Source: Chitinivibrio sp051745065
GTDB lineage: Bacteria; Fibrobacterota; Chitinivibrionia; Chitinivibrionales; Chitinivibrionaceae
NCBI GenBank assembly: GCA_051745065.1
Contig: JBNJDQ010000036.1
Span: forward strand, 1 to 19,095
Length of the DNA stretch: 19,095 nucleotides
Direction: 5' to 3'
The notes beneath the pieces are model-generated. The model made no database searches, was not told the DNA's origin, and was given only the letters and a program-made list of their open reading frames with translations. Positions 1 to 7,457 of the stretch are shown in pieces (the stretch's first letter is position 1; every line of letters begins with the position of its first letter). The position numbers and the translations under genes were made by a program.

Positions 1-1
1 C

Positions 2-805
2 AGCCTGAATCTTTCCCAGTCCTATTATTCTGACAACTGGGACGGAAATGAGCTTGGCGCCATTTCCTGGATAATTGATATTATCGCCGATGCTGATGCC
101 GATCTCAATGACCTTCTGCGTAATGAAAATACCCTGAAGCTTGCCTTCGGGCAGAGCCGGTTTCAGAATGATGACGACAGCTGGCAGAAGTTTCGCAAGT
201 CCACGGATAATATTGAATACGAATCGATTCTGTTATTTGATATTGAGAAGTATCTTGAGCCCTACGCGGCAGTGAAGGCACGATCGCAGTTTCTTGATGA
301 GGCTGCTCCCGTTGAAGAGGATGCAGAACTTGTGGATCCGCAGTATGATCTCCATATTAATCCCCTGGAAGTAACGGAGAGCTTTGGTTTGTCACGCAGG
401 ATTATTTCAGAAGAGAACAGCAGTCTCACAGGGCGTTTCGGTGGCGGTTTTAAACAGCTCTACGAGCGACTCTCCCTGCAGGATGACGGCACCTATGATG
501 ATGTGCTCACCAATGATGCCGGCCTTGAACTGGCGGCGAAATACGACGGCTCCTTTCGTGGGGATATGATCGATTACCGCAGTGAGTTCTTTCTGTATGC
601 TGCACTGGCCAGTTCTTCTGATGAAGGTGATGAAGACTGGAAATATCCCGATTTGACCTGGGATAACACGGTCAATTTTAATATCAACAGTTTCCTGCAT
701 GTGCGCTTTACCATGCAGATGCTTTATGACAGAAATATTGATAGTGATCTTCGTTTTACGGAAAATCTTTCCGTGGGAATCAATTTTAAGAGAAGTAATC
801 AGTAA
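2..805 (+). CDS. DUF3078-like outer-membrane β-barrel protein, 5' end missing
   Basis: The reading frame is open from the left edge to a TAA at 803-805, so only the C-terminal 267 residues are visible and the true start lies outside the window. The first visible residues (SLNLSQSYYSDNW) resemble the conserved N-terminal strand of DUF3078 proteins, and short alternating hydrophobic/polar segments follow throughout, as expected for β-strands of a barrel. Acidic stretches such as residues encoded near 290-350 and 610-650 look like loops. The last segment (LHVRFTMQMLYDRNIDSD, then FTENLSVGINFKRSNQ) is a typical pair of closing strands. The family is of unknown function and is assigned to the outer membrane by analogy. 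It is convergent with the aminopeptidase gene on the other strand. The barrel prediction is firm, the DUF3078 label is likely, and no function can be assigned. Confidence 0.7.
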   Translation, partial: SLNLSQSYYSDNWDGNELGAISWIIDIIADADADLNDLLRNENTLKLAFGQSRFQNDDDSWQKFRKSTDNIEYESILLFDIEKYLEPYAAVKARSQFLDEAAPVEEDAELVDPQYDLHINPLEVTESFGLSRRIISEENSSLTGRFGGGFKQLYERLSLQDDGTYDDVLTNDAGLELAAKYDGSFRGDMIDYRSEFFLYAALASSSDEGDEDWKYPDLTWDNTVNFNINSFLHVRFTMQMLYDRNIDSDLRFTENLSVGINFKRSNQ

Positions 806-813
806 GAAATTAC

Positions 814-834
814 ACCGCCTCCTGTGGGGGCGGT
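814..834. terminator. Hairpin between convergent genes, possible bidirectional terminator
   Basis: ACCGCCTCC (814-822) can pair with GGGGGCGGT (826-834) around a 3-base loop, giving a 9-bp GC-rich stem that includes one G-T pair. It lies 8 bp after the stop codon of the left-hand gene and about 165 bp beyond the stop of the convergent aminopeptidase gene. The plus-strand tail is not a clean T-run; on the minus strand the tail (GTAATTTCTT) is richer in T. Termination is inferred. Nothing else recognisable was seen in the rest of 806-999. Confidence 0.4.
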
Positions 835-999
835 ACTCATTCCTGCAAAGTGGTTTTCTGATCTCTGCACGAAATCACTTCTTTGCTTAATTCTAAATCC
901 GTGTCAATCTGAAGAAAATTCCGGCCTTTGACAGATGATGTTGACCAGCCCGAAAAGGTGTGGCTCGTGGCAACGATGGGTATTGGGGTGGTACAGTCT

Positions 1000-2301
1000 T
1001 CAGTCTCTGTGTTCAAAATGAGCCCTGAAAACCCGCTCTGCGTACGCCAGATCATCCACACCGCAGACTTCCCGCACTGCATGCATGGCAAGAAGGGGAT
1101 TGCCCATATCCACGGCGGAAACGGGGAAATGGGTTGTCAAAAGGTTTCCCAGAGTTGATCCCCCGGGCATGTCAGAGCGGTTTGCATATTCCTGGACCGG
1201 GACATTCCCCGTACGGCAGAGCTGTTTGAAGCGTGCCGCTGCTGCTGCATCGGTGGTGTATTTTGCATTGGCGTTGTATTTGATTACCGGTCCGCCGTTG
1301 ATCTGCGGTTGAAGGCGGGGATCATGTTTTTCCACGTGGGCCGGGTGGAGTGCGTGGGCCATGTCTGCAGAAATCATAAATGAGTTTGCCCGCATTTGAT
1401 GGTACGTTTCCTGCGGTTTTCCCAGGGTGTGTACCAGACGTGCAAGAAAATCCGGCAGAAGGGCTGAGTCGGCTCCCTGCGCGGTTTTGCTGCCCACTTC
1501 TTCATTGTCAAAGAGACACAGCAGGGTCGGTGCACTGTTCTGTGCGGATTCAAAGGCACGTAAACCGGTGTGGATCATGGCGAAATCATCCAGGCGCGGT
1601 GCTGAAATTAAACGCTGCTCCCGACCGAATCGGGTGCCTTCTTCACAGGGGATTACATGAAGATCTGCTGAAAGAATCTCTTCGGGACTGCAGGCACATT
1701 CTGCTGCAAGAAGATCCTGGATCTTTCCGCCGGTGGATTCGTGCAGCGCACTTTCCATGAGGGGCAGAACATGGCTTTGCCGTTTAATTTCCTGGCCGTC
1801 GTTCACGGTTTTATTCAGATGAATCGCCACTTCCGGAATGGTGCAGAGCGGGCGATCGATATGGATGAGCTGTTCCCGCAGTTTACCGTCATCAATGAAT
1901 ACGCGGCCGGCAAGGGTGAGAGGCCGGTCAAGCCAGCTGCGAAGAATTGCTCCACCGTACACTTCGGTGTTCAGCTGCTGAAGCCCGCCGGATTGGGCAA
2001 GCAGGCCCTGCGGTTTGACGCGAAAGCCCGGAGCATCTGTATGAGCACAGAAAATACGCAGGCCGTCTTCCAGGCGACATCCGTCACCGGGGTGAAAGGC
2101 AAAGAGACAGCTGCTGTTTTCGACCGAATAGAAAGCTGTCTCTTCTGAGAGATTCCAGCTCCCGCGCGCATCCAGGCGTAAAAAACCGGCATTTTTCAGG
2201 CGTTTTCCGATATGGCTTACTGCATGAGCGGGGGTCGGACATGCTGAAATGAGAGAAAAAAGTTCAGAAATACTGTGGTTTGTTTCATTCATGGCGGCCA
2301 T
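1000..2301 (-). CDS. apeB: M18-family aminopeptidase
   Basis: This is a 433-residue protein, the usual size for M18 (aspartyl aminopeptidase-like) metalloenzymes, which remove N-terminal residues, often acidic ones, from peptides in the cytoplasm. The two-zinc site is visible: His87 in CAHTDAPGFRVKP, Asp238 in PRLDDF, the Glu267-Glu268 pair in FDNEEVGS, Asp313 in SADMAHALHP, and His407 in the C-terminal GNPLLAMHAVRE motif. No signal peptide is present. It is the last gene of a four-gene minus-strand operon, starting 12 bp after the phosphatase stop. The start at 2301 has a weak AACAGGT upstream; Met4 (2292) is an alternative with no better ribosome-binding site. The enzyme family is certain, but the preferred substrate cannot be read from the sequence. 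Confidence 0.93.
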   Translation of the reverse strand: MAAMNETNHSISELFSLISACPTPAHAVSHIGKRLKNAGFLRLDARGSWNLSEETAFYSVENSSCLFAFHPGDGCRLEDGLRIFCAHTDAPGFRVKPQGLLAQSGGLQQLNTEVYGGAILRSWLDRPLTLAGRVFIDDGKLREQLIHIDRPLCTIPEVAIHLNKTVNDGQEIKRQSHVLPLMESALHESTGGKIQDLLAAECACSPEEILSADLHVIPCEEGTRFGREQRLISAPRLDDFAMIHTGLRAFESAQNSAPTLLCLFDNEEVGSKTAQGADSALLPDFLARLVHTLGKPQETYHQMRANSFMISADMAHALHPAHVEKHDPRLQPQINGGPVIKYNANAKYTTDAAAAARFKQLCRTGNVPVQEYANRSDMPGGSTLGNLLTTHFPVSAVDMGNPLLAMHAVREVCGVDDLAYAERVFRAHFEHRD

Positions 2302-2313
2302 ACCTGTTAAAGA

Positions 2314-2763
2314 TTACAGAATTTGGGGGAGAAGGCGGTCAAGTTTCTTTGTTATTATTTTGTAGGAGCGCAAAAAGGCCCGGTCACTTTTGCCGTGCGG
2401 GTCGGGGATGCTTTTGCGCAGAACAAATTTCCTGCCGCAGGTACGCAGCAGATGAATGCGTGCGGCAATGCCCGGCAGAGGAAAGCGGTGGCGCAGATAA
2501 TCCGCATGCCGTTGCTCCATTACCAGTATCATATCAGCGGCCTCCAGAACCTTTCGATCAACACACTGCGCCCGGTGTCCGCGTAAATCCACGGAGAAGG
2601 TGCGGCCAATCCGTATTCCCGCGGGGGGAACGGGACGGTTTGTCAGATCGGCAATCCCCCGGGAGAGAAATTCTGTGCCTCTGTTTCCGAAATGTGCGGC
2701 GGCATAGCCCTCTGCGAAGGGACTGCGACAGATGTTTCCCGTACATATAAAAAGGATTTTCAC
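2314..2763 (-). CDS. Low-molecular-weight protein tyrosine phosphatase
   Basis: This 149-residue cytoplasmic protein has the LMW-PTP signature at its N-terminus: C7-T-G-N-I-C-R13-S14, the phosphate-binding loop with nucleophilic Cys7 and Arg13. The general-acid Asp is D121 in the IPDPHG motif. Length and motif order match the family. Such enzymes dephosphorylate tyrosines, often of BY-kinases that control exopolysaccharide export, or act on arginine phosphate (McsB/YwlE systems); no kinase is in this window, so the substrate is unknown. The start codon is GTG (2761-2763) and overlaps the apbE stop in the arrangement GTGA, which implies translational coupling. The downstream aminopeptidase follows after 12 bp. 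Confidence 0.92.
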   Translation of the reverse strand: MKILFICTGNICRSPFAEGYAAAHFGNRGTEFLSRGIADLTNRPVPPAGIRIGRTFSVDLRGHRAQCVDRKVLEAADMILVMEQRHADYLRHRFPLPGIAARIHLLRTCGRKFVLRKSIPDPHGKSDRAFLRSYKIITKKLDRLLPQIL

Positions 2764-3797
2764 CGCTGTGCCTCCCCTTGATATGCCGGTACCCCCGTGC
2801 TGCGTAGGCGTCTGCCGGTACTGTCCACAATGATGGCGGCAATATGCGGATCTGCTTCAACCCTGTTGAGGATGGTTTCGGCAGAGAGAGAAAAAAAACC
2901 TGTGGAAAGAATATCGGTGCGCACCGGATCCTGCCCGATAATGGTAACGCTTTGGTTTTGTGTTGCAGGATAGCCCGAGTGCGGATCGATGATGTGGTGG
3001 ATCCTGTTGCTGTCGCCGTCAAAACGGCATCGCTCGTAATCGCCGCTGGTAACGATGGAACCCGACTTTATCTGCAGGGTATCCAGATAGTTTCCCGAGC
3101 TCGGGCGGGGAGCCTGTACACCTACGGTAAATGGTGTTCCGTCGGGTTTTCCGCCGCGGCAGTGGATATCACCGCCAGCAGCAATGAGAAAATGGGAGAT
3201 TCCCCGGCTGGAAAGATAGCGGGCGAGGTCGGCAATGACAAAGGATTTAACCACTCCCCCCAGATCGAGTCTGAGAGAGTCGTGTTCGCGAATAATCCTG
3301 TTGGAGTCGATACAGGTGATTTTGTCCATGCCCGTATGTTTCATCAGCTGTTGCACGGAGCGGGCGGTTTTTTCCCCCTGCAGAAACGGGGTTTTCTGCT
3401 CTGCGCGGGAAGGATGCCAGAATTCTTTCAGGGGAAGCAGGGTCAGATCAAACTTTCCCTCTGTAAGCGGGGCGTATTTTTTTGCCTGAGTAATCATGTC
3501 GTATGTTGACGGTGCAAGGGTGAGGGTATCCCCTTCGGCGGCATTGATTCGGGCCGGCACGGAATTGCTGCTGCCCGGGGAATAGCGACGGTCCCAGTCT
3601 GCAAGAAGAGAGTCGGCGCCCTGAAATATGCGTTTTCTTTCTTTTCGGGATAGCGGCTTTTGTGTATACAGGTGAACCGTCGTATACGTACTCAGTCGGA
3701 AAAAACCGCGGGAACTGTGAGCATAGCCGGACTGTTCCGGACTGCACGAGGAAAGAAGCAGCAGAAAAAGAAACAGCACAGAACAGGGCTTAGCCAT
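2760..3797 (-). CDS. apbE: FAD:protein FMN transferase (ApbE), lipoprotein
   Basis: ApbE attaches FMN covalently to threonine or serine in exported proteins such as Rnf and Nqr subunits, using FAD and Mg2+. The 345-residue product has a lipoprotein signal: a basic start, a hydrophobic run, and the lipobox L-S-S-C with Cys18, so it is probably anchored to a membrane facing the periplasm. Family motifs in order are LRLDLGGVVKSFVIADLA, LIAAGGDIHCRGG, IVTSGDYERC, HHIIDPHSGYPA and a metal-site TDILSTGFF. It overlaps queF by 8 bp upstream and the phosphatase by 4 bp downstream, so it is in the same transcript. No target flavoprotein gene (rnf, nqr, nosR-like) is in the window. The start at 3797 is supported by the complete lipoprotein signal. 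Confidence 0.93.
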   Translation of the reverse strand: MAKPCSVLFLFLLLLSSCSPEQSGYAHSSRGFFRLSTYTTVHLYTQKPLSRKERKRIFQGADSLLADWDRRYSPGSSNSVPARINAAEGDTLTLAPSTYDMITQAKKYAPLTEGKFDLTLLPLKEFWHPSRAEQKTPFLQGEKTARSVQQLMKHTGMDKITCIDSNRIIREHDSLRLDLGGVVKSFVIADLARYLSSRGISHFLIAAGGDIHCRGGKPDGTPFTVGVQAPRPSSGNYLDTLQIKSGSIVTSGDYERCRFDGDSNRIHHIIDPHSGYPATQNQSVTIIGQDPVRTDILSTGFFSLSAETILNRVEADPHIAAIIVDSTGRRLRSTGVPAYQGEAQR

Positions 3798-4242
3798 GGA
3801 ATGATCGGCTGTGCGGAGCTTTGCCGGTCAGGAGTGGATCCATACTGAGGGGGCGGGGACTCTCAGTCTCCAGAACGATGGTGGTATCCACATTTCCCCG
3901 GGGGAAATAATCACCAATAACCATGGCCCATTTCGGAGCAATTTTTTCTTCCACCGTGGAAAAGATAAATTGCGTGACTGTTTCATGAAAGGTGCCGACC
4001 ATTCTGAAAGAGTTAAGAAAGAGCTTCCAGGATTTCAGTTCCACGATTTTTGCATCCGGTTGATAGTAGAGTTCAATTGATCCGAAGTCCGGATACCCTG
4101 TCTTGGGGCATACACAGGTGAATTCGGGAAAGACAATTTTGATAATTCCCCGTGATGAAACGGGATTGTCTATGAGCTCCAGTTCGGGAATAATCTTGGT
4201 GCTGCATGCCCTGTCAAGGGGGGTTATATTGTCATAAAACAT
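3790..4242 (-). CDS. queF: NADPH-dependent 7-cyano-7-deazaguanine reductase QueF
   Basis: QueF reduces the nitrile preQ0 to the amine preQ1 in queuosine synthesis for tRNA wobble modification. This is the short (about 150-residue) single-domain form. The nucleophilic Cys45 lies in FTCVCPKTGYPDFG with Asp52 nearby, the family's QueF motif appears as ELKSWKLF (residues 68-75), and the His86-Glu87 pair in GTFHETVTQF is the conserved substrate-binding region. It has a good ribosome-binding site (AGAGG, 7 bases before ATG). It heads the four-gene minus-strand operon and is transcribed away from the HD-GYP gene. The other queuosine genes (queC, queD, queE, tgt, queA) are not in the window. Confidence 0.95.
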   Translation of the reverse strand: MFYDNITPLDRACSTKIIPELELIDNPVSSRGIIKIVFPEFTCVCPKTGYPDFGSIELYYQPDAKIVELKSWKLFLNSFRMVGTFHETVTQFIFSTVEEKIAPKWAMVIGDYFPRGNVDTTIVLETESPRPLSMDPLLTGKAPHSRSFHG

Positions 4243-4293
4243 GGGAGAACCTCTTGTGATTCACTTATTTTCGATACACATGGAAAATAATTT

Positions 4294-4301
4294 ATTATAT
4301 T
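4294..4301. promoter_or_regulatory. Overlapping divergent -10 elements between queF and the HD-GYP gene
   Basis: On the minus strand, bases 4299-4294 read TATAAT, a perfect -10 consensus, which would start queF transcription near 4287 with a leader of about 45 nt. On the plus strand, bases 4296-4301 read TATATT, one mismatch from consensus, with GATACA (4273-4278) 17 bp upstream as a poor -35. No good -35 was found for the minus-strand promoter. The two -10 boxes share four bases. The function is inferred from position and consensus only. Confidence 0.4.
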
Positions 4302-4363
4302 GTGAGGTACGGCTGTTTACAGCAAAAAGGGTAAAAGAACCGGAATTAAGACAGAGTAGACTT

Positions 4364-6355
4364 ATGACTATTGATGAAAAAATGACACTCATTGTTATCG
4401 ATGATGACACCACGCTCGGCACATCTGTCAAACGATTTCTGGAGAAGAAAGGGCATAATGTCCTTCTTATTGATAATTGCGAATCCGCTTTGGATATTAT
4501 GAATAATAATTATCCCGACCTTATCCTTGTGGATCTCAATATGCCGGGAATGTCCGGTCTGGATTTCCTCAAGTTGGTTCGTCAGCGGGATAAAATTGTC
4601 CCCGTTCTTATTACAACGGGAGATCCCGATATTGACACGGTGATTGAGGCAATTCACAACGGTGCCCAGGATTACATCGTGAAACCCTTTTCCCTCACGC
4701 TTCTCAGTGATAAAATTGATGAGACCATGGAGGTTCTCAACACGTATAAGAGTACCAACGTCCTTTCGGAACTGGTATCCATTCACTCTGTATCAAACAA
4801 ACTCAGCAGTACCAGGGAATATGAAACAGTTCTTGATATCGCTTTTTCCTCCTGCCGTGATGCAACGCGTGCCGGCAGCGGCTACATTATGCTCAGCGAT
4901 ACGGAAAACAGATATCTGAATCTCGTACGGGTGCAGGGGGAATACCATGGTGCCGAGTTTACCCGTATTCCCAGTAATGACGGAGAATGGCCCATTGCAA
5001 AATGGGTCTTTCGTAAAAACAGGGCAATTGCCATCTATAACGGAAAATCTTTCCCCTATCAGAACCTCCCCTTTACCCGTCAGGTGAGGGGGGTTACTAT
5101 TGTTTCTCCCATTCGGGTCAACGGAAAACCCCGCGGCGTGGTGAGCATGTCCCGTGATGAGGATGATGGTGAACACGGGAAGGTTGAACTGAGTCTGCTG
5201 GAAATTCTGGCCGGGCAGCTTGGGAACGCTTTGGGCAGTGTTGAACTCTACAACACTCTGAACAAGCGCATCTCTGATCTTCACTTTATCTCGGATTATG
5301 CAGAAAAATTTGTTGGCCTTGTCAATCCGGAAAATGTTGTAAAGTCATTTGTCGATACCATCTGCAGTTATTTTAATGTGGATTATGTCGGAGTGCTGTT
5401 CCGTAAAAAACGTGGGTCCGTTCTCTACAGTTGGAGCAAGTACTTTCTGAGTCCCCGCCTGAAAGACCGTATCATCGACGAGCTTATTACCTGCTATAAT
5501 GATAATTCCCAAAGTGACAAGGCTTCGGTTCTGCAGGTTACCACGGAATCCATTTCCGGTGAAGAACAGATTGATGAGACGCCCGAATCCTTTGAATTTA
5601 CCAAAACCCTGCCCCTGATATGGGGGGATTTTGAGTTTGGTGCAATTACCCTGAAGTGGCGTACCAAAGGGCCGGATATTGATGAAAATGTGAAGCTTTT
5701 GCGGGGTATTGTCAACCAGACACGAATTGCCCTGACCAATGCCAAGCTCTTCAATGATATCAAGGAGAATTATATCCGTACCATTAAGGCTCTGGCCATT
5801 GCCGTGGATGCAAAGGATACCTATACTCATGGTCATTCGGAAAACGTAATGTTCTATTCAGAAATACTGGCACGGTACATGGGAATGGATGAAGACACGG
5901 TGCAGGTAATTAAAGACGGCGGTCTGCTCCACGATATCGGGAAAATCGGTATCCCCGGGGTAATCCTGAACAAGCCGGGACCTCTTACGGATTCAGAATA
6001 CAACGGTTTCATGAAAACTCATCCGGCTCTTGGGGCCGATATTATCAAGGATGTTCCTTTTTTGAAAGATCTGAAACCGATTATTCTCTATCATCATGAA
6101 CATCAGGACGGCACGGGATATCCTGAAGGGCTTGAAGGACGGAATATTCCCGTGGGTGCGCGAATTGTGCATATTGCCGATGCCTTTGAAGCAATGACAT
6201 CCAATCGTCCCTATCGCAAGAGCCTGGGAAATCGTGAGGCTGTGCAGCGTCTGCGCGCCGGGGCGGGATCGCAGTTCGACGAGGCCCTGGTTGATAAATT
6301 TATCGATGCCATGGTGGAGGCCGGGAAGCTCGGGGAGGACGATGTTGCTCTCTGA
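4364..6355 (+). CDS. Response regulator: REC-GAF-GAF-HD-GYP (probable c-di-GMP phosphodiesterase)
   Basis: The product is 663 residues with this start. The REC domain (about 8-125) has the acidic cluster D13-D15, phospho-acceptor Asp57 in LVDLNMPGMSG and Lys107 in DYIVKPF. One clear GAF domain (about 130-290) and a second, more diverged GAF-like domain (about 300-455) follow. The C-terminal HD-GYP domain (about 470-660) has His523-Asp524 in HDIGKIG, the HHEH motif, and Gly585-Tyr586-Pro587 in DGTGYPEGL. HD-GYP enzymes with these residues hydrolyse cyclic di-GMP. No transmembrane segment is visible, so it is probably cytoplasmic. The open frame extends back to 4241, but the stretch 4241-4363 is unlike any domain and overlaps the queF start, so the start at 4364, directly before the REC domain, is preferred; 4382 is possible. 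No histidine kinase is adjacent. Confidence 0.93.
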   Translation: MTIDEKMTLIVIDDDTTLGTSVKRFLEKKGHNVLLIDNCESALDIMNNNYPDLILVDLNMPGMSGLDFLKLVRQRDKIVPVLITTGDPDIDTVIEAIHNGAQDYIVKPFSLTLLSDKIDETMEVLNTYKSTNVLSELVSIHSVSNKLSSTREYETVLDIAFSSCRDATRAGSGYIMLSDTENRYLNLVRVQGEYHGAEFTRIPSNDGEWPIAKWVFRKNRAIAIYNGKSFPYQNLPFTRQVRGVTIVSPIRVNGKPRGVVSMSRDEDDGEHGKVELSLLEILAGQLGNALGSVELYNTLNKRISDLHFISDYAEKFVGLVNPENVVKSFVDTICSYFNVDYVGVLFRKKRGSVLYSWSKYFLSPRLKDRIIDELITCYNDNSQSDKASVLQVTTESISGEEQIDETPESFEFTKTLPLIWGDFEFGAITLKWRTKGPDIDENVKLLRGIVNQTRIALTNAKLFNDIKENYIRTIKALAIAVDAKDTYTHGHSENVMFYSEILARYMGMDEDTVQVIKDGGLLHDIGKIGIPGVILNKPGPLTDSEYNGFMKTHPALGADIIKDVPFLKDLKPIILYHHEHQDGTGYPEGLEGRNIPVGARIVHIADAFEAMTSNRPYRKSLGNREAVQRLRAGAGSQFDEALVDKFIDAMVEAGKLGEDDVAL

Positions 6356-7235
6356 TATGTCCGGCAGAGATCGGGCAGTCATCTTTATGATCCTTGCATC
6401 CCTTTCCTTTGCAGTAATGCAGACCGCGGTGAAGGTGATTCCGGATATCCCGGTTTTTGAAAAGGTATTGGTGCGAAATCTTGTTTCTCTTTTTATGGCT
6501 GCGGGAATTGCTGCAAAAAAGAAAACCTCCCTGTTTGCAAGCGGGCGGAAAGCTTTTGTTCTGCTTGTGTTACGCTCATTCTGCGGGTTGAGCGGAGTGT
6601 TTCTTATCTTTTATGCAATACAGTACCTTACCATTGCTGAAGCGTCCATCTTTATTCGTCTCTCTCCCTTTTGGGTGGCCCTGCTTTCAGCGCTCTTTCT
6701 GAAGGAATCTCTGACGAAAACAAAAGCCGCCGCCCTGATCATTGCCTTCTCCGGCGCCCTTTTAATCATCCGTCCCGGCTTTATTCCTACGGGCGGATCC
6801 TATTACGCTGCTTTGGGTGCAGGGCTTCTTGCATCTCTCATGGCAGGGGGCGCCTACATCTTTGTGAGTGTCTTGAAAAAATATGAGAAACCGGAAACAA
6901 TTGTCTTCTTTTTCTCTCTCATTTCCGTGCTTATCATGCTGCCTTTTACCATTGCCGCCGGTGTAATGCCTGATGCAGGAGAAGGGGCAGCGCTTTTAAT
7001 TATCGGTGTGAGTGCGGGGGCGGGGCAGATGTTTCTGACTAACGCATATCGATTGGGTAAAGCGTCGGAAGTGTCTATCTATAATTATACGGGGATACTC
7101 TTTGCCGTCCTCATCGATCTCATAATTTGGCAGAACAGACCGTCCCTTTTTACCCTTTTGGGTGGTGTCCTGGTGGTAACGGCCGGATTCATGGTGTACA
7201 GGGCATCCCGCCGTGAGGCAGAAGCGAAGCGATAG
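6342..7235 (+). CDS. EamA-family (drug/metabolite transporter) permease
   Basis: The product is 297 residues and consists almost entirely of hydrophobic helices, about ten, arranged as two tandem EamA repeats (roughly residues 10-145 and 155-290). The short loop after the first repeat (FLKESLTKTKAAALIIAF) is typical of the family, which exports or imports small metabolites across the inner membrane; the substrate cannot be predicted. The start at 6342 lies 14 bp inside the end of the HD-GYP gene and follows GGGGAGGA at a short spacing of about 3 bases; an in-frame TTG at 6345 would be better spaced. The much longer open frame from 6234 would give a charged N-terminal extension and is rejected. 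The overlap implies co-translation with the regulator. Confidence 0.88.
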   Translation: MLLSDMSGRDRAVIFMILASLSFAVMQTAVKVIPDIPVFEKVLVRNLVSLFMAAGIAAKKKTSLFASGRKAFVLLVLRSFCGLSGVFLIFYAIQYLTIAEASIFIRLSPFWVALLSALFLKESLTKTKAAALIIAFSGALLIIRPGFIPTGGSYYAALGAGLLASLMAGGAYIFVSVLKKYEKPETIVFFFSLISVLIMLPFTIAAGVMPDAGEGAALLIIGVSAGAGQMFLTNAYRLGKASEVSIYNYTGILFAVLIDLIIWQNRPSLFTLLGGVLVVTAGFMVYRASRREAEAKR

Positions 7236-7310
7236 AAGCCCGGAGTGTCCTTTTCCCGGGGTATCCCTGTTATGTCTGCTTCGTGCGAAAGCATTGATCG
7301 TATTACGGTG

Positions 7311-7337
7311 TTGGGAGAGAAACGAAATTTGTATATT
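7311..7337 (+). promoter_or_regulatory. Candidate promoter of the envelope cluster
   Basis: TTGGGA (7311-7316) is followed after 15 bp by TATATT (7332-7337), a -10 with one mismatch. The spacing is shorter than optimal. The first gene starts at 7458, giving a leader of about 115 nt. TTGTAT (7329-7334) and ATACAA (7357-7362) form an inverted repeat around this site with a 22-base gap, possibly an operator. A second possible -10 (TTATAC near 7437) lies closer to the gene. Evidence is by consensus only. Confidence 0.3.
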
Positions 7338-7396
7338 CCCTCCTGTTTTCAGAAAGATACAATAACACAGCGGGGAAAGGGGTAATCTTGGGTATC

Positions 7397-7421
7397 GGGG
7401 ATTTTGTTTTGAATGATCCCC
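7397..7421 (+). other. Leader or terminator-like hairpin before the lolA-like gene
   Basis: GGGGAT (7397-7402) can pair with ATCCCC (7416-7421) around a 13-base T-rich loop; a slipped register pairs CGGGG (7396-7400) with CCCCG (7420-7424). An AT-rich stretch (AAATTATTTTAT, 7429-7440) follows shortly after. It could end the EamA transcript or act in the leader of the downstream genes. The remaining part of the 222-bp gap 7236-7457 holds only the promoter candidate and minor imperfect hairpins. Confidence 0.3.
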
Positions 7422-7457
7422 CCGGCTGAAATTATTTTATACTTTGCGAGGTGAAAT

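Noticed and set aside
1000..1091. Possible frameshift or alternative C-terminus of the aminopeptidase from an overlapping minus-strand frame (837-1091)
   Set aside because: The main frame keeps the conserved GNPLLAMHAVRE motif and ends normally at 433 residues. The other frame has no family match.
2280..2750. Plus-strand cysteine- and arginine-rich open frame of 156 codons
   Set aside because: It is a shadow of the tyrosine phosphatase gene, and the composition is that expected from the reverse complement of a GC-rich coding region.
2844..3509. Plus-strand open frame of 221 codons
   Set aside because: It is antisense to apbE, which has all family motifs. No ribosome-binding site or domain supports the plus-strand frame.
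4232..4254. AGAGGTTCT before queF on the minus strand, resembling the start of a preQ1-I riboswitch
   Set aside because: The 3' half of the aptamer (CCTCT and the A-rich tail) is missing, and the AGAGG serves as ribosome-binding site directly before the start codon.
4241..4363. N-terminal extension of the HD-GYP protein by 41 residues
   Set aside because: The frame is open but contains the divergent promoter region and overlaps the queF start, and the REC domain begins right after the start at 4364.
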